DNA of 64,000 bases from Bartonella queenslandensis (GTDB lineage: Bacteria; Pseudomonadota; Alphaproteobacteria; Rhizobiales; Rhizobiaceae), in NCBI RefSeq assembly GCF_018155095.1, contig NZ_NAAI01000005.1:1-64000 (forward strand), given 5' to 3'. The notes beneath the pieces were generated by a model, which worked only from the letters and a program-made list of their open reading frames with translations, made no database searches and was not told the origin of the DNA. Positions 1 to 10,094 of the stretch are shown one piece after another. A program made the position numbers and the translations under genes. Each line of letters begins with the position of its first letter. Position 1 is the first letter of the stretch.

Positions 1-1
1 C

Positions 2-256
2 ATTTTGACGAAAGATGAAGGAGGTCGTCATACGCCCTTTTTCACGAATTATCGTCCTCAGTTTTACTTCCGTACGACGGATGTTACAGGTATTGTTACG
101 CTTCCAGAAGGAACAGAGATGGTTATGCCAGGCGATAATGTTGCGATGGATGTGTCTCTGATTGTGCCAATAGCGATGGAAGAGAAGCTTCGTTTTGCTA
201 TTCGTGAAGGTGGTCGTACTGTTGGTGCCGGTATCGTCTCTAAGATCATTGAATAA
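2..256 (+). CDS. tuf: Elongation factor Tu, C-terminal fragment (window edge)
   Basis: EF-Tu delivers aminoacyl-tRNA to the ribosome as a GTP complex. Only the last 84 residues are in the window; the reading frame is open to the left edge, so the gene is cut by the window and not truncated in the genome. The visible part is domain 3, with the family motifs [21 protein letters not shown] and the C-terminal [12 protein letters not shown]. Position directly before rpsJ is the usual str-S10 order of alphaproteobacteria. Identity is certain at family level; whether it is tufA or tufB cannot be told. Confidence 0.97.
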
Positions 257-268
257 ATAATGCTTGTT

Positions 269-298
269 AAGCGCCTTTAATTATTGAAGGCGCTTTAT
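269..298 (+). terminator. Hairpin between tuf and rpsJ
   Basis: A perfect 9-bp stem (AAGCGCCTT pairing with AAGGCGCTT) with a 9-base loop lies 13 bases after the tuf stop. The tail is only a short T-rich stretch, so it may be a weak or partial terminator that lowers read-through into the S10 operon, or an mRNA-stabilising hairpin. Confidence 0.55.
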
Positions 299-318
299 AT
301 GACAGGGAAATAAAGAGC

Positions 319-627
319 ATGAACAGTCAAAATATTCGCATTCGCTTAAAAGCGTTTGATCATAGAATTCTTGATACGTCGACGCGTGAGATTGTATCGA
401 CTGCTAAACGGACCGGTGCAAATGTCCGTGGTCCCATTCCGCTTCCGACGCGGATTGAGAAATTTACGGTCAATCGTGGACCGCATATCGATAAGAAGAG
501 CCGTGAGCAGTTTGAAATGCGTACGCATAAACGTCTTCTTGATATTGTTGATCCAACGCCTCAAACAGTGGACGCGCTTATGAAGCTCGATCTTTCTGCT
601 GGTGTGGATGTGGAAATTAAGCTCTGA
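319..627 (+). CDS. rpsJ: 30S ribosomal protein S10
   Basis: 102 residues, the standard S10 length. S10 belongs to the 30S head and also acts as NusE in antitermination complexes. The start [15 protein letters not shown], the block GPIPLPTR, and the [17 protein letters not shown] loop are family hallmarks. It is the first gene of the S10 operon, 62 bases after tuf, with AGGGAAATAAAGAGC as its ribosome-binding region. Nothing unusual. Confidence 0.98.
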   Translation: MNSQNIRIRLKAFDHRILDTSTREIVSTAKRTGANVRGPIPLPTRIEKFTVNRGPHIDKKSREQFEMRTHKRLLDIVDPTPQTVDALMKLDLSAGVDVEIKL

Positions 628-654
628 GGTTTGAGGACAGAAGGAACAGACCCG

Positions 655-1392
655 ATGCGTTCAGGTGTAATAGCACAGAAGCTGGGCATGACCCGTATTT
701 ATAATGATGCTGGAGAGCATGTGCCGGTGACAGTACTTCGTTTGGAGAATTGTCAAGTCGTTGCTCAGCGTACAGTTGAAAAGAATGGTTATACTGCTGT
801 TCAATTAGGTGTAGGCTTTGCTAAGGTTAAGAATACTTCACAAGCTCTTCGTGGGCACTTTGCTAAGGCTTCTGTTGAGCCTAAAGCTAAGATAGCAGAG
901 TTTCGTGTGAGCCCCGATAATCTCCTTGATATCGGTACTGAGATTACAGTGGAACATTTTGTTCCAGGACAGCGCGTTGATGTGACTGGTACCAGTATTG
1001 GTAAGGGATTTGCCGGTGTTATGAAACGGCATAACTTTGGTGGGCACCGCGCTTCTCATGGTAATTCGATCACACATCGTGCTCATGGTTCTACGGGGCA
1101 GTGCCAAGATCCTGGTAAAGTTTTTAAAGGGAAAAAAATGGCTGGCCATATGGGGCAGGTGCGTGTAACAACACAAAATATTGAAGTTGTTTCCACTGAT
1201 ATTGAGCGTGGTTTGATTTTAGTGCGTGGTGCTGTTTCTGGCTCTAAGGGGTCTTGGATTTTGGTGAGAGATGCCGTGAAGAAACCTCTTCCTGATAATG
1301 CTCCAAAGCCTGCTGGCATTCGCCGTCTTGTGAAGGAGAAAACGGAAATGGTTACTCCGGTGACGGAAACCTCTGAAGTTGAGGGAGCCTAA
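655..1392 (+). CDS. rplC: 50S ribosomal protein L3
   Basis: L3 is an early assembly protein near the peptidyl-transferase centre. I start it at the ATG at 655 ([16 protein letters not shown]) because this is the conserved N terminus and AGAAGGAACAGA lies just upstream. A longer frame from a TTG at 631 adds eight non-conserved residues. The protein is 245 residues and keeps the conserved [20 protein letters not shown] loop. It has an alphaproteobacterial-type C-terminal tail (about residue 215 onward) that is acidic and poorly conserved. It is spaced 2 bases from rplD. Confidence 0.96.
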   Translation: MRSGVIAQKLGMTRIYNDAGEHVPVTVLRLENCQVVAQRTVEKNGYTAVQLGVGFAKVKNTSQALRGHFAKASVEPKAKIAEFRVSPDNLLDIGTEITVEHFVPGQRVDVTGTSIGKGFAGVMKRHNFGGHRASHGNSITHRAHGSTGQCQDPGKVFKGKKMAGHMGQVRVTTQNIEVVSTDIERGLILVRGAVSGSKGSWILVRDAVKKPLPDNAPKPAGIRRLVKEKTEMVTPVTETSEVEGA

Positions 1393-1394
1393 TA

Positions 1395-2015
1395 ATGGAT
1401 CTTGTAATTAAAACTCTTGATGGTAATGAAGCCGGTAAATTAAAGGTTTCTGAATCTATCTTTGATCTTGTTCCGCGTGAGGATATTTTACAGCGCGTTG
1501 TTCGTTGGCAGCTTGCACGTCGTCAACAGGGGACCCATCAATCACAAGGGCGTTCTGATGTGTCACGAACGGGGGCAAAGATGTTTAAGCAAAAGGGAAC
1601 TGGGCGTGCTCGCCATTCATCTGCACGTGCACCACAGTTTCGAGGTGGAGGTAAAGCACATGGGCCGGTGTTTCGTAGCCATGCGCATGATCTTCCTAAA
1701 AAGATTCGTGCCCTTGGATTGCGTCTTGCTTTATCTGCAAAATTAAAAGCAAAAGATTTAATTGTTGTGGATGAGTTGACTGTTAAGGATGCTAAAACGA
1801 AAAATCTTGTTTCTCATTTTTCTAAGCTTGGGTTTAATAATGCTCTCTTGATTGGTGGTAAGGAGATTGATATTAACTTTTTTCGTGCAGCATCGAATAT
1901 TCCTAATATTGATGTTTTGCCCATTCAGGGAATTAATGTTTATGATATTTTGCGTCGCAGCAAACTTGTTTTATCAAAGGCAGCTGTTGAGGCTCTTGAG
2001 GAGCGTTTTAAATGA
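1395..2015 (+). CDS. rplD: 50S ribosomal protein L4
   Basis: 206 residues, the normal length for L4, which lines the peptide exit tunnel and in some bacteria represses its own operon. The tunnel loop motif [20 protein letters not shown] is visible at about residues 65-85. The stop overlaps the rplW start by 4 bases (ATGA), indicating translational coupling. Confidence 0.97.
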   Translation: MDLVIKTLDGNEAGKLKVSESIFDLVPREDILQRVVRWQLARRQQGTHQSQGRSDVSRTGAKMFKQKGTGRARHSSARAPQFRGGGKAHGPVFRSHAHDLPKKIRALGLRLALSAKLKAKDLIVVDELTVKDAKTKNLVSHFSKLGFNNALLIGGKEIDINFFRAASNIPNIDVLPIQGINVYDILRRSKLVLSKAAVEALEERFK

Positions 2016-2305
2016 CAGATCTTCGCCATTATGATGTAATTATTAGTCCAGTTATTACTGAAAAGTCGACTATGATTTCTGAATATAATCAAGTTGCTTT
2101 TAATGTCGCGCCGAAAGCGACGAAACCTGAAATTAAGGCTGCTGTTGAGGCGCTTTTTAGCGTAAAAGTTAAAGCAGTTAACACGATGGTCCGTAAGGGC
2201 AAAGTGAAACGTTTCAAGGGTATTGTTGGTCGGCAGAGTGATGTCAAAAAAGCGATCGTAACTCTGGCCAGTGGTCAGACTATCGACGTTTCGACAGGTC
2301 TTTAA
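2012..2305 (+). CDS. rplW: 50S ribosomal protein L23
   Basis: 97 residues. L23 sits at the exit of the peptide tunnel and docks trigger factor and SRP. The motifs [10 protein letters not shown] near the N terminus and [12 protein letters not shown] in the middle identify it. It starts inside the rplD stop region and precedes rplB in the invariant L3-L4-L23-L2 order. Confidence 0.97.
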   Translation: MTDLRHYDVIISPVITEKSTMISEYNQVAFNVAPKATKPEIKAAVEALFSVKVKAVNTMVRKGKVKRFKGIVGRQSDVKKAIVTLASGQTIDVSTGL

Positions 2306-2326
2306 AGAGGCTCGGAGATAGGAATA

Positions 2327-3160
2327 ATGGCACTTAAGCAATTTAATCCAACAACACCTGGGCAGCGTCAGCTTGTCATTGTGGAACGTTCTTGTCTTTA
2401 TAAGGGAAAACCTGTAAAGATGTTGACTGAAGGTCTGTCTTCAAAGGGTGGACGGAATAATCGAGGTCGTGTTACTGCTCGTTTTCAGGGTGGTGGTCAT
2501 AAACGAAGCTATCGGTTTGTCGACTTTAAGCGTCTTAAGCGTGATGTTTCAGCGAAAGTTGAGCGTTTAGAGTATGATCCTAATCGTACTGCTTTTATTG
2601 CTTTAATTCGCTATGAAGATGGGCAATTAAGTTATATTCTCGCACCACAGCGTCTTGCTGTGGGTGATTCTATTATTGCTGGTTCAAATGTTGATGTTAA
2701 ACCAGGAAATGCCATGCCTCTTGGCAATATGCCTGTCGGTACGATTATTCATAATGTTGAAATGAAGCCGGGAAAAGGGGGGCAGATTGCACGTTCAGCC
2801 GGTGCTTATGCGCAGTTGGTTGGACGAGATCATGGTATGGCTATTCTTCGTTTAAATTCTGGTGAGCAGCGTTTGGTTTCTAGCAGCTGTTTTGCAACTG
2901 TTGGTGCTGTTTCAAATCCTGATCATGGGAATATTAATGATGGTAAGGCCGGTCGGTCACGATGGCGTGGTAAGCGTCCACATGTTCGTGGTGTTGCTAT
3001 GAATCCTGTTGATCATCCGCACGGTGGTGGTGAAGGTCGTACATCAGGGGGGCGGCATCCAGTGTCTCCTTGGGGTAAGCCTACGAAAGGTAAGCGTACG
3101 CGCTCTAATAAAGCCACTGATAAGTTTATTATGCGTACGCGTCATCAGCGCAAAAAGTAA
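2327..3160 (+). CDS. rplB: 50S ribosomal protein L2
   Basis: 277 residues. L2 is needed for subunit association and the peptidyl-transferase centre. The signature [14 protein letters not shown] near residue 228, including the conserved histidine, and the C-terminal [13 protein letters not shown] are present. The start follows CGGAGATAGGAATA. Length and sequence are standard. Confidence 0.98.
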   Translation: MALKQFNPTTPGQRQLVIVERSCLYKGKPVKMLTEGLSSKGGRNNRGRVTARFQGGGHKRSYRFVDFKRLKRDVSAKVERLEYDPNRTAFIALIRYEDGQLSYILAPQRLAVGDSIIAGSNVDVKPGNAMPLGNMPVGTIIHNVEMKPGKGGQIARSAGAYAQLVGRDHGMAILRLNSGEQRLVSSSCFATVGAVSNPDHGNINDGKAGRSRWRGKRPHVRGVAMNPVDHPHGGGEGRTSGGRHPVSPWGKPTKGKRTRSNKATDKFIMRTRHQRKK

Positions 3161-3175
3161 GAAAGGTAGTCTGAA

Positions 3176-3454
3176 GTGGTTCGTTCAGTTTGGAAAGGTC
3201 CGTTTGTTGACGGCTATCTTCTTGGTAAAGCAGAGAAGGTACGTGCAAGTGGGCGCAATGAAGTTATAAAAATATGGAGTCGTCGCTCTACTATTTTGCC
3301 GCAATTTGTTGGTTTAACTTTTGGTGTTTACAACGGCAATAAGCATATTCCTGTTTCTGTTTCTGAAGAGATGGTTGGGCATAAGTTTGGTGAGTTCGCT
3401 CCTACCCGGACTTATTATGGTCATGGTGCCGATAAAAAAGCGAAGAGGAAGTAG
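3176..3454 (+). CDS. rpsS: 30S ribosomal protein S19 (GTG start)
   Basis: 92 residues with the S19 hallmarks [29 protein letters not shown] and [12 protein letters not shown]19 lies in the 30S head and forms the A-site finger bridge. It starts with GTG at 3176 preceded by AGAAAGGTAGTCTGAA; no in-frame ATG exists nearby. It lies between rplB and rplV as usual. Confidence 0.97.
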
Positions 3455-3456
3455 GA

Positions 3457-3846
3457 ATGGGAAAAGCTAAGGTTCCGCGCCAGCTTAAAGACAATGAAGC
3501 AAAAGCTGTCACACGAACAATTCGTGTTAGTCCGCAGAAGCTTAATTTAGTTGCTGCAATGATTCGCGGTAAAAGAGTTAATGTGGCGCTTGCTGATTTG
3601 ACGTTTTCGCGCAAACGTATTGCTGCGACTGTGAAAAAAACGCTTGAATCAGCGATTGCAAATGCAGAGAATAACCACGATCTTGATATTGATTCGCTTA
3701 TTGTGGCAGAGGCTTATGTTGGTAAGTCGATCGTGATGAAACGTTTTCATGTTCGTGGTCGCGGGCGTGCTAGTCGAATTGAGCGTCCATTTTCACATCT
3801 TACTGTTATTGTTCGTGAACTTAGCGAAAAAGTGGAGGCCGCGTAA
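3457..3846 (+). CDS. rplV: 50S ribosomal protein L22
   Basis: 129 residues. L22 lines the exit tunnel with L4. The motif [14 protein letters not shown] and the tunnel-hairpin region [16 protein letters not shown] identify it. The last base of its stop codon is the A of the rpsC ATG (TAATG), so the two are translationally coupled. Confidence 0.97.
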   Translation: MGKAKVPRQLKDNEAKAVTRTIRVSPQKLNLVAAMIRGKRVNVALADLTFSRKRIAATVKKTLESAIANAENNHDLDIDSLIVAEAYVGKSIVMKRFHVRGRGRASRIERPFSHLTVIVRELSEKVEAA

Positions 3847-4556
3847 TGGGTCAGAAGATCAATCCAATAGGACTTCGTCTTGGTGTTAATCGGACTTGGG
3901 ATTCTCGTTGGTATGCTGATAGTGGTGAATATGGACGTCTTCTTCATGAAGATTTGAAAATTCGTTCATATGTTCTTGAAGAGCTTAAGCAGGCGGCTAT
4001 TTCTAAGGTTGTTATTGAACGTCCTCATAAAAAATGTCGTGTTACAATTCATTCTGCACGTCCTGGTTTGATTATCGGTAAAAAAGGTGCTGATATTGAG
4101 AAGCTTCGTCGTAAGCTTTCAGAAATGACCAATGCTGAAACTTCATTGAATATTGTGGAGATTCGTAAGCCAGAGATTGATGCTACGATTATTGCGCAAT
4201 CGATTGCTCAACAGTTGGAGCGTCGTGTTGCTTTCCGTCGTGCAATGAAGCGTGCTGTTCAGTCTGCTATGCGTCTTGGTGCGGAAGGTATTCGTATCAA
4301 TTGCTCTGGTCGTCTTGGCGGTGCTGAAATTGCTCGTATGGAATGGTATCGTGAAGGTCGTGTTCCACTTCATACCTTGCGTTCTGATGTCGATTACGGT
4401 ACAGCAGAAGCGAAGACCGCTTACGGTATTTGTGGTATTAAAGTTTGGGTCTTTAAGGGTGAGATTCTTGAACATGATCCGATGGCTTCAGAACGTCGTG
4501 CTACGGAAGCTGATCAATCTGGTTCTTCATCGAATCGTCGCCGCGAAAATGCTTAG
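3846..4556 (+). CDS. rpsC: 30S ribosomal protein S3
   Basis: 236 residues. S3 shapes the mRNA entry channel and contributes helicase activity. The N terminus [21 protein letters not shown] and the KH-domain motif [14 protein letters not shown] (about residues 75-88) are clear. The C-terminal tail (residues about 212-236) is rich in serine and charge, as in other alphaproteobacteria. Confidence 0.97.
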   Translation: MGQKINPIGLRLGVNRTWDSRWYADSGEYGRLLHEDLKIRSYVLEELKQAAISKVVIERPHKKCRVTIHSARPGLIIGKKGADIEKLRRKLSEMTNAETSLNIVEIRKPEIDATIIAQSIAQQLERRVAFRRAMKRAVQSAMRLGAEGIRINCSGRLGGAEIARMEWYREGRVPLHTLRSDVDYGTAEAKTAYGICGIKVWVFKGEILEHDPMASERRATEADQSGSSSNRRRENA

Positions 4557-4592
4557 TTTTTGAGATTAAACTAAAATTTGGAGTAGAGAACA

Positions 4593-5006
4593 ATGTTGCA
4601 GCCAAAGCGCACAAAGTTCCGTAAGCAGTTCAAGGGCCGTATTCACGGTGTTGCGAAGGGTGGTACGGATTTGAATTTCGGTGCCTACGGTTTGAAGGCT
4701 GTTGAGCCGGAGCGGGTTACTGCTCGTCAAATTGAAGCGGCGCGTCGTGCAATTACACGTTATATGAAACGTTCTGGTCGTGTATGGATTCGTATTTTTC
4801 CAGATCTTCCGGTTACATCTAAACCGACTGAAGTTCGTATGGGTAAAGGTAAGGGAAGTGTTGATTATTGGGCAGCACGTGTTGCTCCTGGGCGCGTCAT
4901 GTTTGAGCTTGATGGGGTTCCTGAAGATGTTGCACGTGAAGCACTAAGGTTGGGCGCTGCAAAGCTGCCTATAAAAACGCGTTTCATTCAGCGTATTGCG
5001 GAATAA
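4593..5006 (+). CDS. rplP: 50S ribosomal protein L16
   Basis: 137 residues. L16 contacts A-site tRNA. The N terminus [15 protein letters not shown] and the motif [16 protein letters not shown] are diagnostic. GGAG lies 7 bases before the start. It follows rpsC after 36 bases in the standard operon order. Confidence 0.97.
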   Translation: MLQPKRTKFRKQFKGRIHGVAKGGTDLNFGAYGLKAVEPERVTARQIEAARRAITRYMKRSGRVWIRIFPDLPVTSKPTEVRMGKGKGSVDYWAARVAPGRVMFELDGVPEDVAREALRLGAAKLPIKTRFIQRIAE

Positions 5007-5018
5007 AGAGGTTAAGCG

Positions 5019-5219
5019 ATGAGAGCCAGAGAATTACGGGCGCAAACGCTCGACCAAATGAAAGATGAATTGGCTAAATTAAAGAAAGAGCAATTTAATT
5101 TGCGCTTTCAAAAAGCAACAGGTCAATTAGAAAAGACTGCACGTGTTAGACAAGTTCGTCGTGATATTGCGCGTATTAAGACTTTTCTTCGTCAAAAATT
5201 AAGTGAAAGTAAGGTTTAA
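5019..5219 (+). CDS. rpmC: 50S ribosomal protein L29
   Basis: 66 residues forming the two long helices of L29 at the tunnel exit. The motif [17 protein letters not shown] (about residues 22-38) is diagnostic. AAGAGGTTAAGCG gives a reasonable ribosome-binding site. It lies between rplP and rpsQ. Confidence 0.96.
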   Translation: MRARELRAQTLDQMKDELAKLKKEQFNLRFQKATGQLEKTARVRQVRRDIARIKTFLRQKLSESKV

Positions 5220-5230
5220 GGAAATAAGAG

Positions 5231-5470
5231 ATGCCTAAACGCGTTTTGCAGGGTGTTGTTATTAGCGACAAAAGCGATAAGACTGTCGTTGTCAAAGTTG
5301 AGCGTCGTTATTCTCATCCGCTTCTTAAGAAGACTGTTCGGCAGTCTAAAAATTATAAAGCGCATGATGAAAACAACCAATTCAAGATTGGGGATCAAGT
5401 TTCTATTCAAGAATCGAGACCAATTTCGAAAGATAAATGTTGGATTGTTGTAAAAGACAATGTAGCGTAA
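5231..5470 (+). CDS. rpsQ: 30S ribosomal protein S17
   Basis: 79 residues with the OB-fold of S17, a primary 16S rRNA binder. The motifs [16 protein letters not shown] and [11 protein letters not shown] are typical. It is followed by a 142-base gap before rplN, the S10/spc boundary in this genome. Confidence 0.96.
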   Translation: MPKRVLQGVVISDKSDKTVVVKVERRYSHPLLKKTVRQSKNYKAHDENNQFKIGDQVSIQESRPISKDKCWIVVKDNVA

Positions 5471-5612
5471 TGAGTTAAGTTTATTGTTTTAGAATTTAAC
5501 AGTGGTTTTTCTTTGGTAAATTTGAAACAATGACTTTATCGTTATTTGGCAGGCAAATCCGAATGTATAAAAGATACAAGCGGATATATATGTTAAGAAA
5601 AGGTGGCCAGTC

Positions 5613-5981
5613 ATGATTCAGATGCAAACAAACCTCGACGTTGCTGATAATTCTGGTGCTCGTCGTGTCATGTGCATCAAGGTGTTAGGTGGTTCAAAGC
5701 GTAAATATGCTTCGGTCGGTGACATTATTGTTGTTTCGGTTAAGGATGCTATTCCTCGTGGCCGTGTTAAAAAGGGTGATGTTATGAAAGCTGTTGTGGT
5801 TCGTACTGCTAAGGATATTCGTCGCGCAGATGGTAGTGTCATTCGTTTTGATAGTAATGCTGCGGTTTTAGTGGATAACAAAAAAGAGCCGATTGGTACG
5901 CGTATCTTTGGACCTGTTCCCCGTGAATTGCGTGGGAGGAATCATATGAAGATCATCTCGCTCGCTCCTGAAGTGCTGTAA
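5613..5981 (+). CDS. rplN: 50S ribosomal protein L14
   Basis: 122 residues, the standard size. L14 forms part of bridge B8 and binds RsfS. The N terminus [18 protein letters not shown] and the C-terminal [10 protein letters not shown] are invariant family features. It opens the spc block, and AGGTGGCC lies in front of the ATG. Confidence 0.98.
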   Translation: MIQMQTNLDVADNSGARRVMCIKVLGGSKRKYASVGDIIVVSVKDAIPRGRVKKGDVMKAVVVRTAKDIRRADGSVIRFDSNAAVLVDNKKEPIGTRIFGPVPRELRGRNHMKIISLAPEVL

Positions 5982-5993
5982 GGAGTTAATATT

Positions 5994-6308
5994 ATGCAGA
6001 AGATTCGAAAAGGTGATAAGGTTGTTGTTTTATCCGGTAAGGATAAAGGGTGTAGTGGTGAAGTAATTAAGGTTAGTCCGAAAGAGAATAAGGCTTTTGT
6101 TCGTGGAATTAATATGATTAAACGTCATCAACGTCAAACGCAGAAGCAAGAAGCTGGGATTATTTCTAAAGAAGCTCCGATTCATCTGTCTAATTTGGCG
6201 ATTGCTGATCCTAAAGATGGTAAGCCTACACGCGTAGGCTTTCGTATGAATGCAGATGGTAATAAGGTACGTTATGCCAAGCGTTCGGGAGAGTTGATTA
6301 ATGGCTGA
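5994..6308 (+). CDS. rplX: 50S ribosomal protein L24
   Basis: 104 residues. L24 is an assembly initiator with a KOW motif, visible near the N terminus as [14 protein letters not shown]. Its end overlaps the rplE start by 8 bases, so the two are probably coupled. AAGGAG precedes the ATG. Confidence 0.96.
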   Translation: MQKIRKGDKVVVLSGKDKGCSGEVIKVSPKENKAFVRGINMIKRHQRQTQKQEAGIISKEAPIHLSNLAIADPKDGKPTRVGFRMNADGNKVRYAKRSGELING

Positions 6309-6858
6309 GGAAAGACAAATACCGCGTATGAAAGCGCATTATTTTGAAGTGATTCGTAAAGCGCTTCAAGAGAAGTTTAATTACAAAAATGCGATGCAAA
6401 TTCCGCGGATTGATAAAATTGTAATTAATATGGGGATAGGTGAGGCAACTGCTGATTCAAAGAAACCTTCCCTTGCTGCTGAGGATTTAGGACTCATAAC
6501 GGGTCAGAAGGCAGTTGTTACCCGTGCGCGTAATTCTATAGCAACCTTTAAAGTTCGTGAAGGAATGCCTCTTGGGGCTAAAGTGACATTGCGTAAAGAC
6601 CGGATGTTTGAGTTTTTAGATCGTCTTGTTACGATTGCTCTTCCGCGGGTTCGTGACTTTCGCGGTTTAAATCCAAAAAGTTTTGATGGTCGTGGCAATT
6701 TTGCTATGGGTATTAAAGAACACATTGTGTTTCCAGAAATTAACTATGATAAAGTTGATCAAATCTGGGGCATGGATATTATCGTTTGTACGACAGCAAA
6801 AACGGATAATGAAGCGCGTGAATTATTACGTGCTTTTAATTTTCCTTTTCGCTCGTAA
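6301..6858 (+). CDS. rplE: 50S ribosomal protein L5
   Basis: 185 residues, matching the alphaproteobacterial length. L5 binds 5S rRNA and contacts P-site tRNA. The motifs [33 protein letters not shown] and the C-terminal [15 protein letters not shown] are diagnostic. The start lies within the end of rplX. Confidence 0.97.
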   Translation: MAEERQIPRMKAHYFEVIRKALQEKFNYKNAMQIPRIDKIVINMGIGEATADSKKPSLAAEDLGLITGQKAVVTRARNSIATFKVREGMPLGAKVTLRKDRMFEFLDRLVTIALPRVRDFRGLNPKSFDGRGNFAMGIKEHIVFPEINYDKVDQIWGMDIIVCTTAKTDNEARELLRAFNFPFRS

Positions 6859-6882
6859 CGGCAAATGTAGCGAGGTGAAATT

Positions 6883-7188
6883 ATGGCCAAAGTAAGTGCC
6901 GTTGAAAAAAATAAGCGTCGTGAGGTGATGGTGAAGCGTTATGCTGCACGTCGTGCGCGTTTGAAAGCAATCGTTATGGATCAGAAGGTTTCTCTTGAAG
7001 AACGTTTTAAAGCTTCTGTTCAATTGGCAGAATTACCACGTAATTCTTCGAAAGTTCGTATTCGTAATCGCTGTGAGGTTTCAGGTCGTCCGAGGGCTTA
7101 TTATCGTAAGTTAAAAATGTCACGGATCGCATTGCGTGAACTTGGTTCTATTGGCCATATTCCTGGCATCGTAAAGTCTAGTTGGTAA
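6883..7188 (+). CDS. rpsN: 30S ribosomal protein S14, zinc-free form
   Basis: 101 residues, the long C-minus type of S14. It lacks the paired CXXC motifs of the short zinc-binding form, and only one cysteine is visible, in [11 protein letters not shown]. The final IPGIVKSSW is conserved. It lies between rplE and rpsH as in other spc operons. Confidence 0.97.
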   Translation: MAKVSAVEKNKRREVMVKRYAARRARLKAIVMDQKVSLEERFKASVQLAELPRNSSKVRIRNRCEVSGRPRAYYRKLKMSRIALRELGSIGHIPGIVKSSW

Positions 7189-7202
7189 GAGGAGATTATT
7201 TA

Positions 7203-7601
7203 ATGTCTATGTCAGATCCTCTTGGTGATATGTTAACACGTATCCGTAATGCTCTTGGTCGCAAAAAAGACAAGGTAGTTACTCCAGCTTCAAAGCTTCG
7301 TGCGCATGTTCTTGATGTTCTTCAGTCGGAAGGTTATATTCGCGGCTATAATCAAGTTGATTTAGGTGATGGGAAAGCTGAACTTGAAATTGAATTGAAG
7401 TATTTTGAAGGAATGGCTGCTATTCGTGAGATTTCACGTGTGTCCAAACCTGGTCGTCGTGTGTATGTTTCTGCTAAGTCACTTCCACAGGTGGCAAATG
7501 GTTTAGGGATTTCGGTTTTGTCGACTCCTAAAGGCGTTATGGCTGATCATGAAGCGCGTGAACAAAATGTTGGTGGAGAACTCCTTTGTCGTGTTTTCTA
7601 A
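7203..7601 (+). CDS. rpsH: 30S ribosomal protein S8
   Basis: 132 residues from the ATG at 7203 ([17 protein letters not shown]). This start matches the family N terminus and sits behind AAGAGGAGATTATTT. A frame from 7182 would overlap rpsN and add non-conserved residues. S8 binds 16S rRNA helix 21 and often regulates the spc operon. The C-terminal [10 protein letters not shown] is the RNA-binding motif. Confidence 0.96.
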   Translation: MSMSDPLGDMLTRIRNALGRKKDKVVTPASKLRAHVLDVLQSEGYIRGYNQVDLGDGKAELEIELKYFEGMAAIREISRVSKPGRRVYVSAKSLPQVANGLGISVLSTPKGVMADHEAREQNVGGELLCRVF

Positions 7602-7640
7602 AGTATGTCAAGAAAACGGAAGAAAAAGTAGGTTAGAACA

Positions 7641-8174
7641 ATGTCTCGTATTGGAAAAAAACCCATTTCAATTCCTTCTGGGGTTACTGCTACTGTTGAA
7701 GGTCAGCTGGTTAAGGCAAAAGGTCCAAAAGGTGAGCTAAGTTATGTCGTTAATGATGAAGTTTTAGTTAAATTCGAGGAAAATGTCATATCAGTTATGC
7801 CGCGGGATCAATCAAAAGATGCACGCTCTAAATGGGGTATGTCGCGCTCAATGATTGAGAATATTTTTTGTGGTGTAAAAGATGGTTTTGAAAAAAGATT
7901 AGAGATCAATGGGGTTGGTTATCGTGCTGCTTTACAGGGTAAGGATATTCAGCTATCTCTAGGTTTTTCGCATGATGTGGTTTATAAAGTTCCATCGGGT
8001 GTTACTGTAACTGTTCCTAAGCCTACAGAGATTGTTATTTCTGGAATTGATAAACAGCAAGTTGGACAAGTTGCAGCGGAGATTCGCGAGTATCGTAGGC
8101 CTGAGCCTTATAAAGGTAAAGGTGTTAAGCATGCAGATGAACGTATCTTCCGTAAAGAAGGTAAAAAGAAATAA
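7641..8174 (+). CDS. rplF: 50S ribosomal protein L6
   Basis: 177 residues, standard for L6, which lies near the sarcin-ricin loop. The N terminus MSRIGKKPI and the C-terminal motif [15 protein letters not shown] are diagnostic. It is 12 bases from rplR. Confidence 0.97.
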   Translation: MSRIGKKPISIPSGVTATVEGQLVKAKGPKGELSYVVNDEVLVKFEENVISVMPRDQSKDARSKWGMSRSMIENIFCGVKDGFEKRLEINGVGYRAALQGKDIQLSLGFSHDVVYKVPSGVTVTVPKPTEIVISGIDKQQVGQVAAEIREYRRPEPYKGKGVKHADERIFRKEGKKK

Positions 8175-8186
8175 GGATTTTGTATT

Positions 8187-8549
8187 ATGGTTTCATCTAA
8201 GGACATTATCCAGCGTCGTGCAAGACGTGTTCGTCGTAGAATCAAGATAGTTTCTCATGATCGTCCGCGGCTTAGCGTTTATCGTTCAAATCAGAACATC
8301 TATGCGCAGGTTATTGATGATTTACGGGGATGTACACTTGTTTCAGCTTCTACTCTTGAAAATGACTTGAAAAAATCATTAAAAAGTGGTGCTGATAAAG
8401 AAGCCGCTTTTGCTGTTGGTAAGTTAATTGCTGAGCGTGCAAAGCAAGCTGGTGTTCATGAAGTGGTTTTTGATCGTGGAGCTTATGTATACCATGGTCG
8501 TGTCAAAGCTTTGGCTGAAGCTGCTCGTGAAGGTGGCTTGAAATTTTAA
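8187..8549 (+). CDS. rplR: 50S ribosomal protein L18
   Basis: 120 residues. L18 binds 5S rRNA with L5. The motifs [20 protein letters not shown] and the C-terminal [24 protein letters not shown] identify it. A 112-base spacer separates it from rpsE, longer than in many relatives; I see no ORF in it. Confidence 0.97.
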   Translation: MVSSKDIIQRRARRVRRRIKIVSHDRPRLSVYRSNQNIYAQVIDDLRGCTLVSASTLENDLKKSLKSGADKEAAFAVGKLIAERAKQAGVHEVVFDRGAYVYHGRVKALAEAAREGGLKF

Positions 8550-8661
8550 AGTTTCTTAACTTATGGATGAGTAAGAATACTTTAGAGTATTTCGTTTAAG
8601 TTCTTCTGGTTTAATGAGGAGCTTTGTTATCGTGCTTCCGGAAAAGAAAAAGGAATGAGGA

Positions 8662-9210
8662 ATGGCACAAAAAGAACGTGGTGAGAGAGAAGAACGCGAT
8701 AATGAGTTTGTTGATCGGCTCGTTCATATTAATCGTGTTGCTAAAGTTGTAAAGGGTGGTCGGCGTTTTGGTTTTGCTGCTCTTGTTGTGGTTGGAGATC
8801 AAAAGGGGCGTGTAGGTTTTGGACATGGTAAAGCCCGTGAAGTTCCGGAAGCTGTTCGTAAAGCAACAGAATCTGCAAAGCGTGGGATGATTTATGTTCC
8901 ACTTCGGTCTGGACGTACATTGCATCATGATCTTGAAGGTCGTCACGGAGCTGGGCGTGTATTGCTCCGTTCTGCATCTGCTGGTACTGGTATTATTGCT
9001 GGGGGACCGATGCGTGCTATTTTTGAAGCTCTTGGTATGCAGGATGTTGTTGCAAAATCGCTAGGATCATCAAATCCTTATAACATGGTTCGTGCAACAT
9101 TTGATGCATTGAAACATCAAATGCATCCGAGAGATATTGCTGCTCAGCGTGGTATAAAATATTCGACTTTGCAGGCACGTCGTCGCCATTTAGTCGATGT
9201 AGAAGGGTAG
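8662..9210 (+). CDS. rpsE: 30S ribosomal protein S5
   Basis: 182 residues. S5 supports decoding fidelity and mRNA helicase activity. The motifs [20 protein letters not shown] and [12 protein letters not shown] in the N-terminal domain, and [18 protein letters not shown] in the C-terminal domain, are invariant. GGAATGAGGA precedes the ATG. Confidence 0.97.
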   Translation: MAQKERGEREERDNEFVDRLVHINRVAKVVKGGRRFGFAALVVVGDQKGRVGFGHGKAREVPEAVRKATESAKRGMIYVPLRSGRTLHHDLEGRHGAGRVLLRSASAGTGIIAGGPMRAIFEALGMQDVVAKSLGSSNPYNMVRATFDALKHQMHPRDIAAQRGIKYSTLQARRRHLVDVEG

Positions 9211-9241
9211 TTTCTGAGATTGTCAGAAAAGGAATTAGGAA

Positions 9242-9448
9242 ATGGTTCAGAAAAAATCTCAGAGTGGTAAGACTGTGACGGTGGAGCAAATTGGAAGCCC
9301 TATTCGGAACTCACAGATTCAACGTGCAACTTTGAAGGGGCTTGGACTCAATAAAATGCGTCGTCGGCGTGTTTTAGAAGATACACTTTGTGTACGGGGT
9401 ATGATTGCTCAGGTTCGGCATCTTGTTCGTATTATAGATGAAGATTAA
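9242..9448 (+). CDS. rpmD: 50S ribosomal protein L30
   Basis: 68 residues. L30 is a small ferredoxin-like-fold protein of the 50S subunit. The motif [23 protein letters not shown] is characteristic, here split over residues 13-35. AGGAATTAGGAA is the ribosome-binding site. Confidence 0.95.
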   Translation: MVQKKSQSGKTVTVEQIGSPIRNSQIQRATLKGLGLNKMRRRRVLEDTLCVRGMIAQVRHLVRIIDED

Positions 9449-9468
9449 GGGTTGCAGGAGTATTAGAT

Positions 9469-9936
9469 ATGAAACTCAATGAACTACGTGATTGTGAAGG
9501 TGCAACAAAAAATCGTAAGCGTGTTGGACGTGGTATTGGTTCGGGTACTGGCAAGACTGGTGGTCGCGGTGTAAAAGGGCAAAAATCTCGTTCTGGTGTT
9601 TCCCTTAATGGTTTTGAAGGTGGGCAAATGCCTATCTATCGTCGTTTACCAAAACGCGGATTTAAAAATTTCTTTTCTAAAACCTACAATGAAGTTTCAC
9701 TGGGACGTATTCAGTTGGCCGTTGATGCTGGTAAATTGAATATTGAAAAGCCTGTTGATATGATTGCTTTGAAAGAGGCTGGTATTATTCGTCGCGAGAA
9801 AGATGGGGTTCGTCTTCTTTCTGATGGTGATTTGAAAGCTAAGATGACTTTTCATGTTTCTGGTGCTTCACAAGCAGCTCGTGTTAAGATTGAAAAATTG
9901 GGTGGTCAGGTTGTTTTTCCTGAAGTTGTTGGATAA
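9469..9936 (+). CDS. rplO: 50S ribosomal protein L15
   Basis: 155 residues. L15 is a late-assembly protein of the 50S subunit. The basic glycine-rich N terminus with [17 protein letters not shown] and the motif [17 protein letters not shown] are diagnostic. A gap of 158 bases follows before secY. Confidence 0.97.
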   Translation: MKLNELRDCEGATKNRKRVGRGIGSGTGKTGGRGVKGQKSRSGVSLNGFEGGQMPIYRRLPKRGFKNFFSKTYNEVSLGRIQLAVDAGKLNIEKPVDMIALKEAGIIRREKDGVRLLSDGDLKAKMTFHVSGASQAARVKIEKLGGQVVFPEVVG

Positions 9937-10094
9937 TTTTTTGTTATCTGTTATGATTTAGGGAAGATGAACATCTATTCTTTTGAATATTTTGTGGAGA
10001 ATTGTTTAAGTTCTGCAATTATTTGTGTATAAAGAGATAAATTTTAGGATACTTCTGTGATTTAAAGAACTGGAGTGTGAAGTGGAGACGTTTT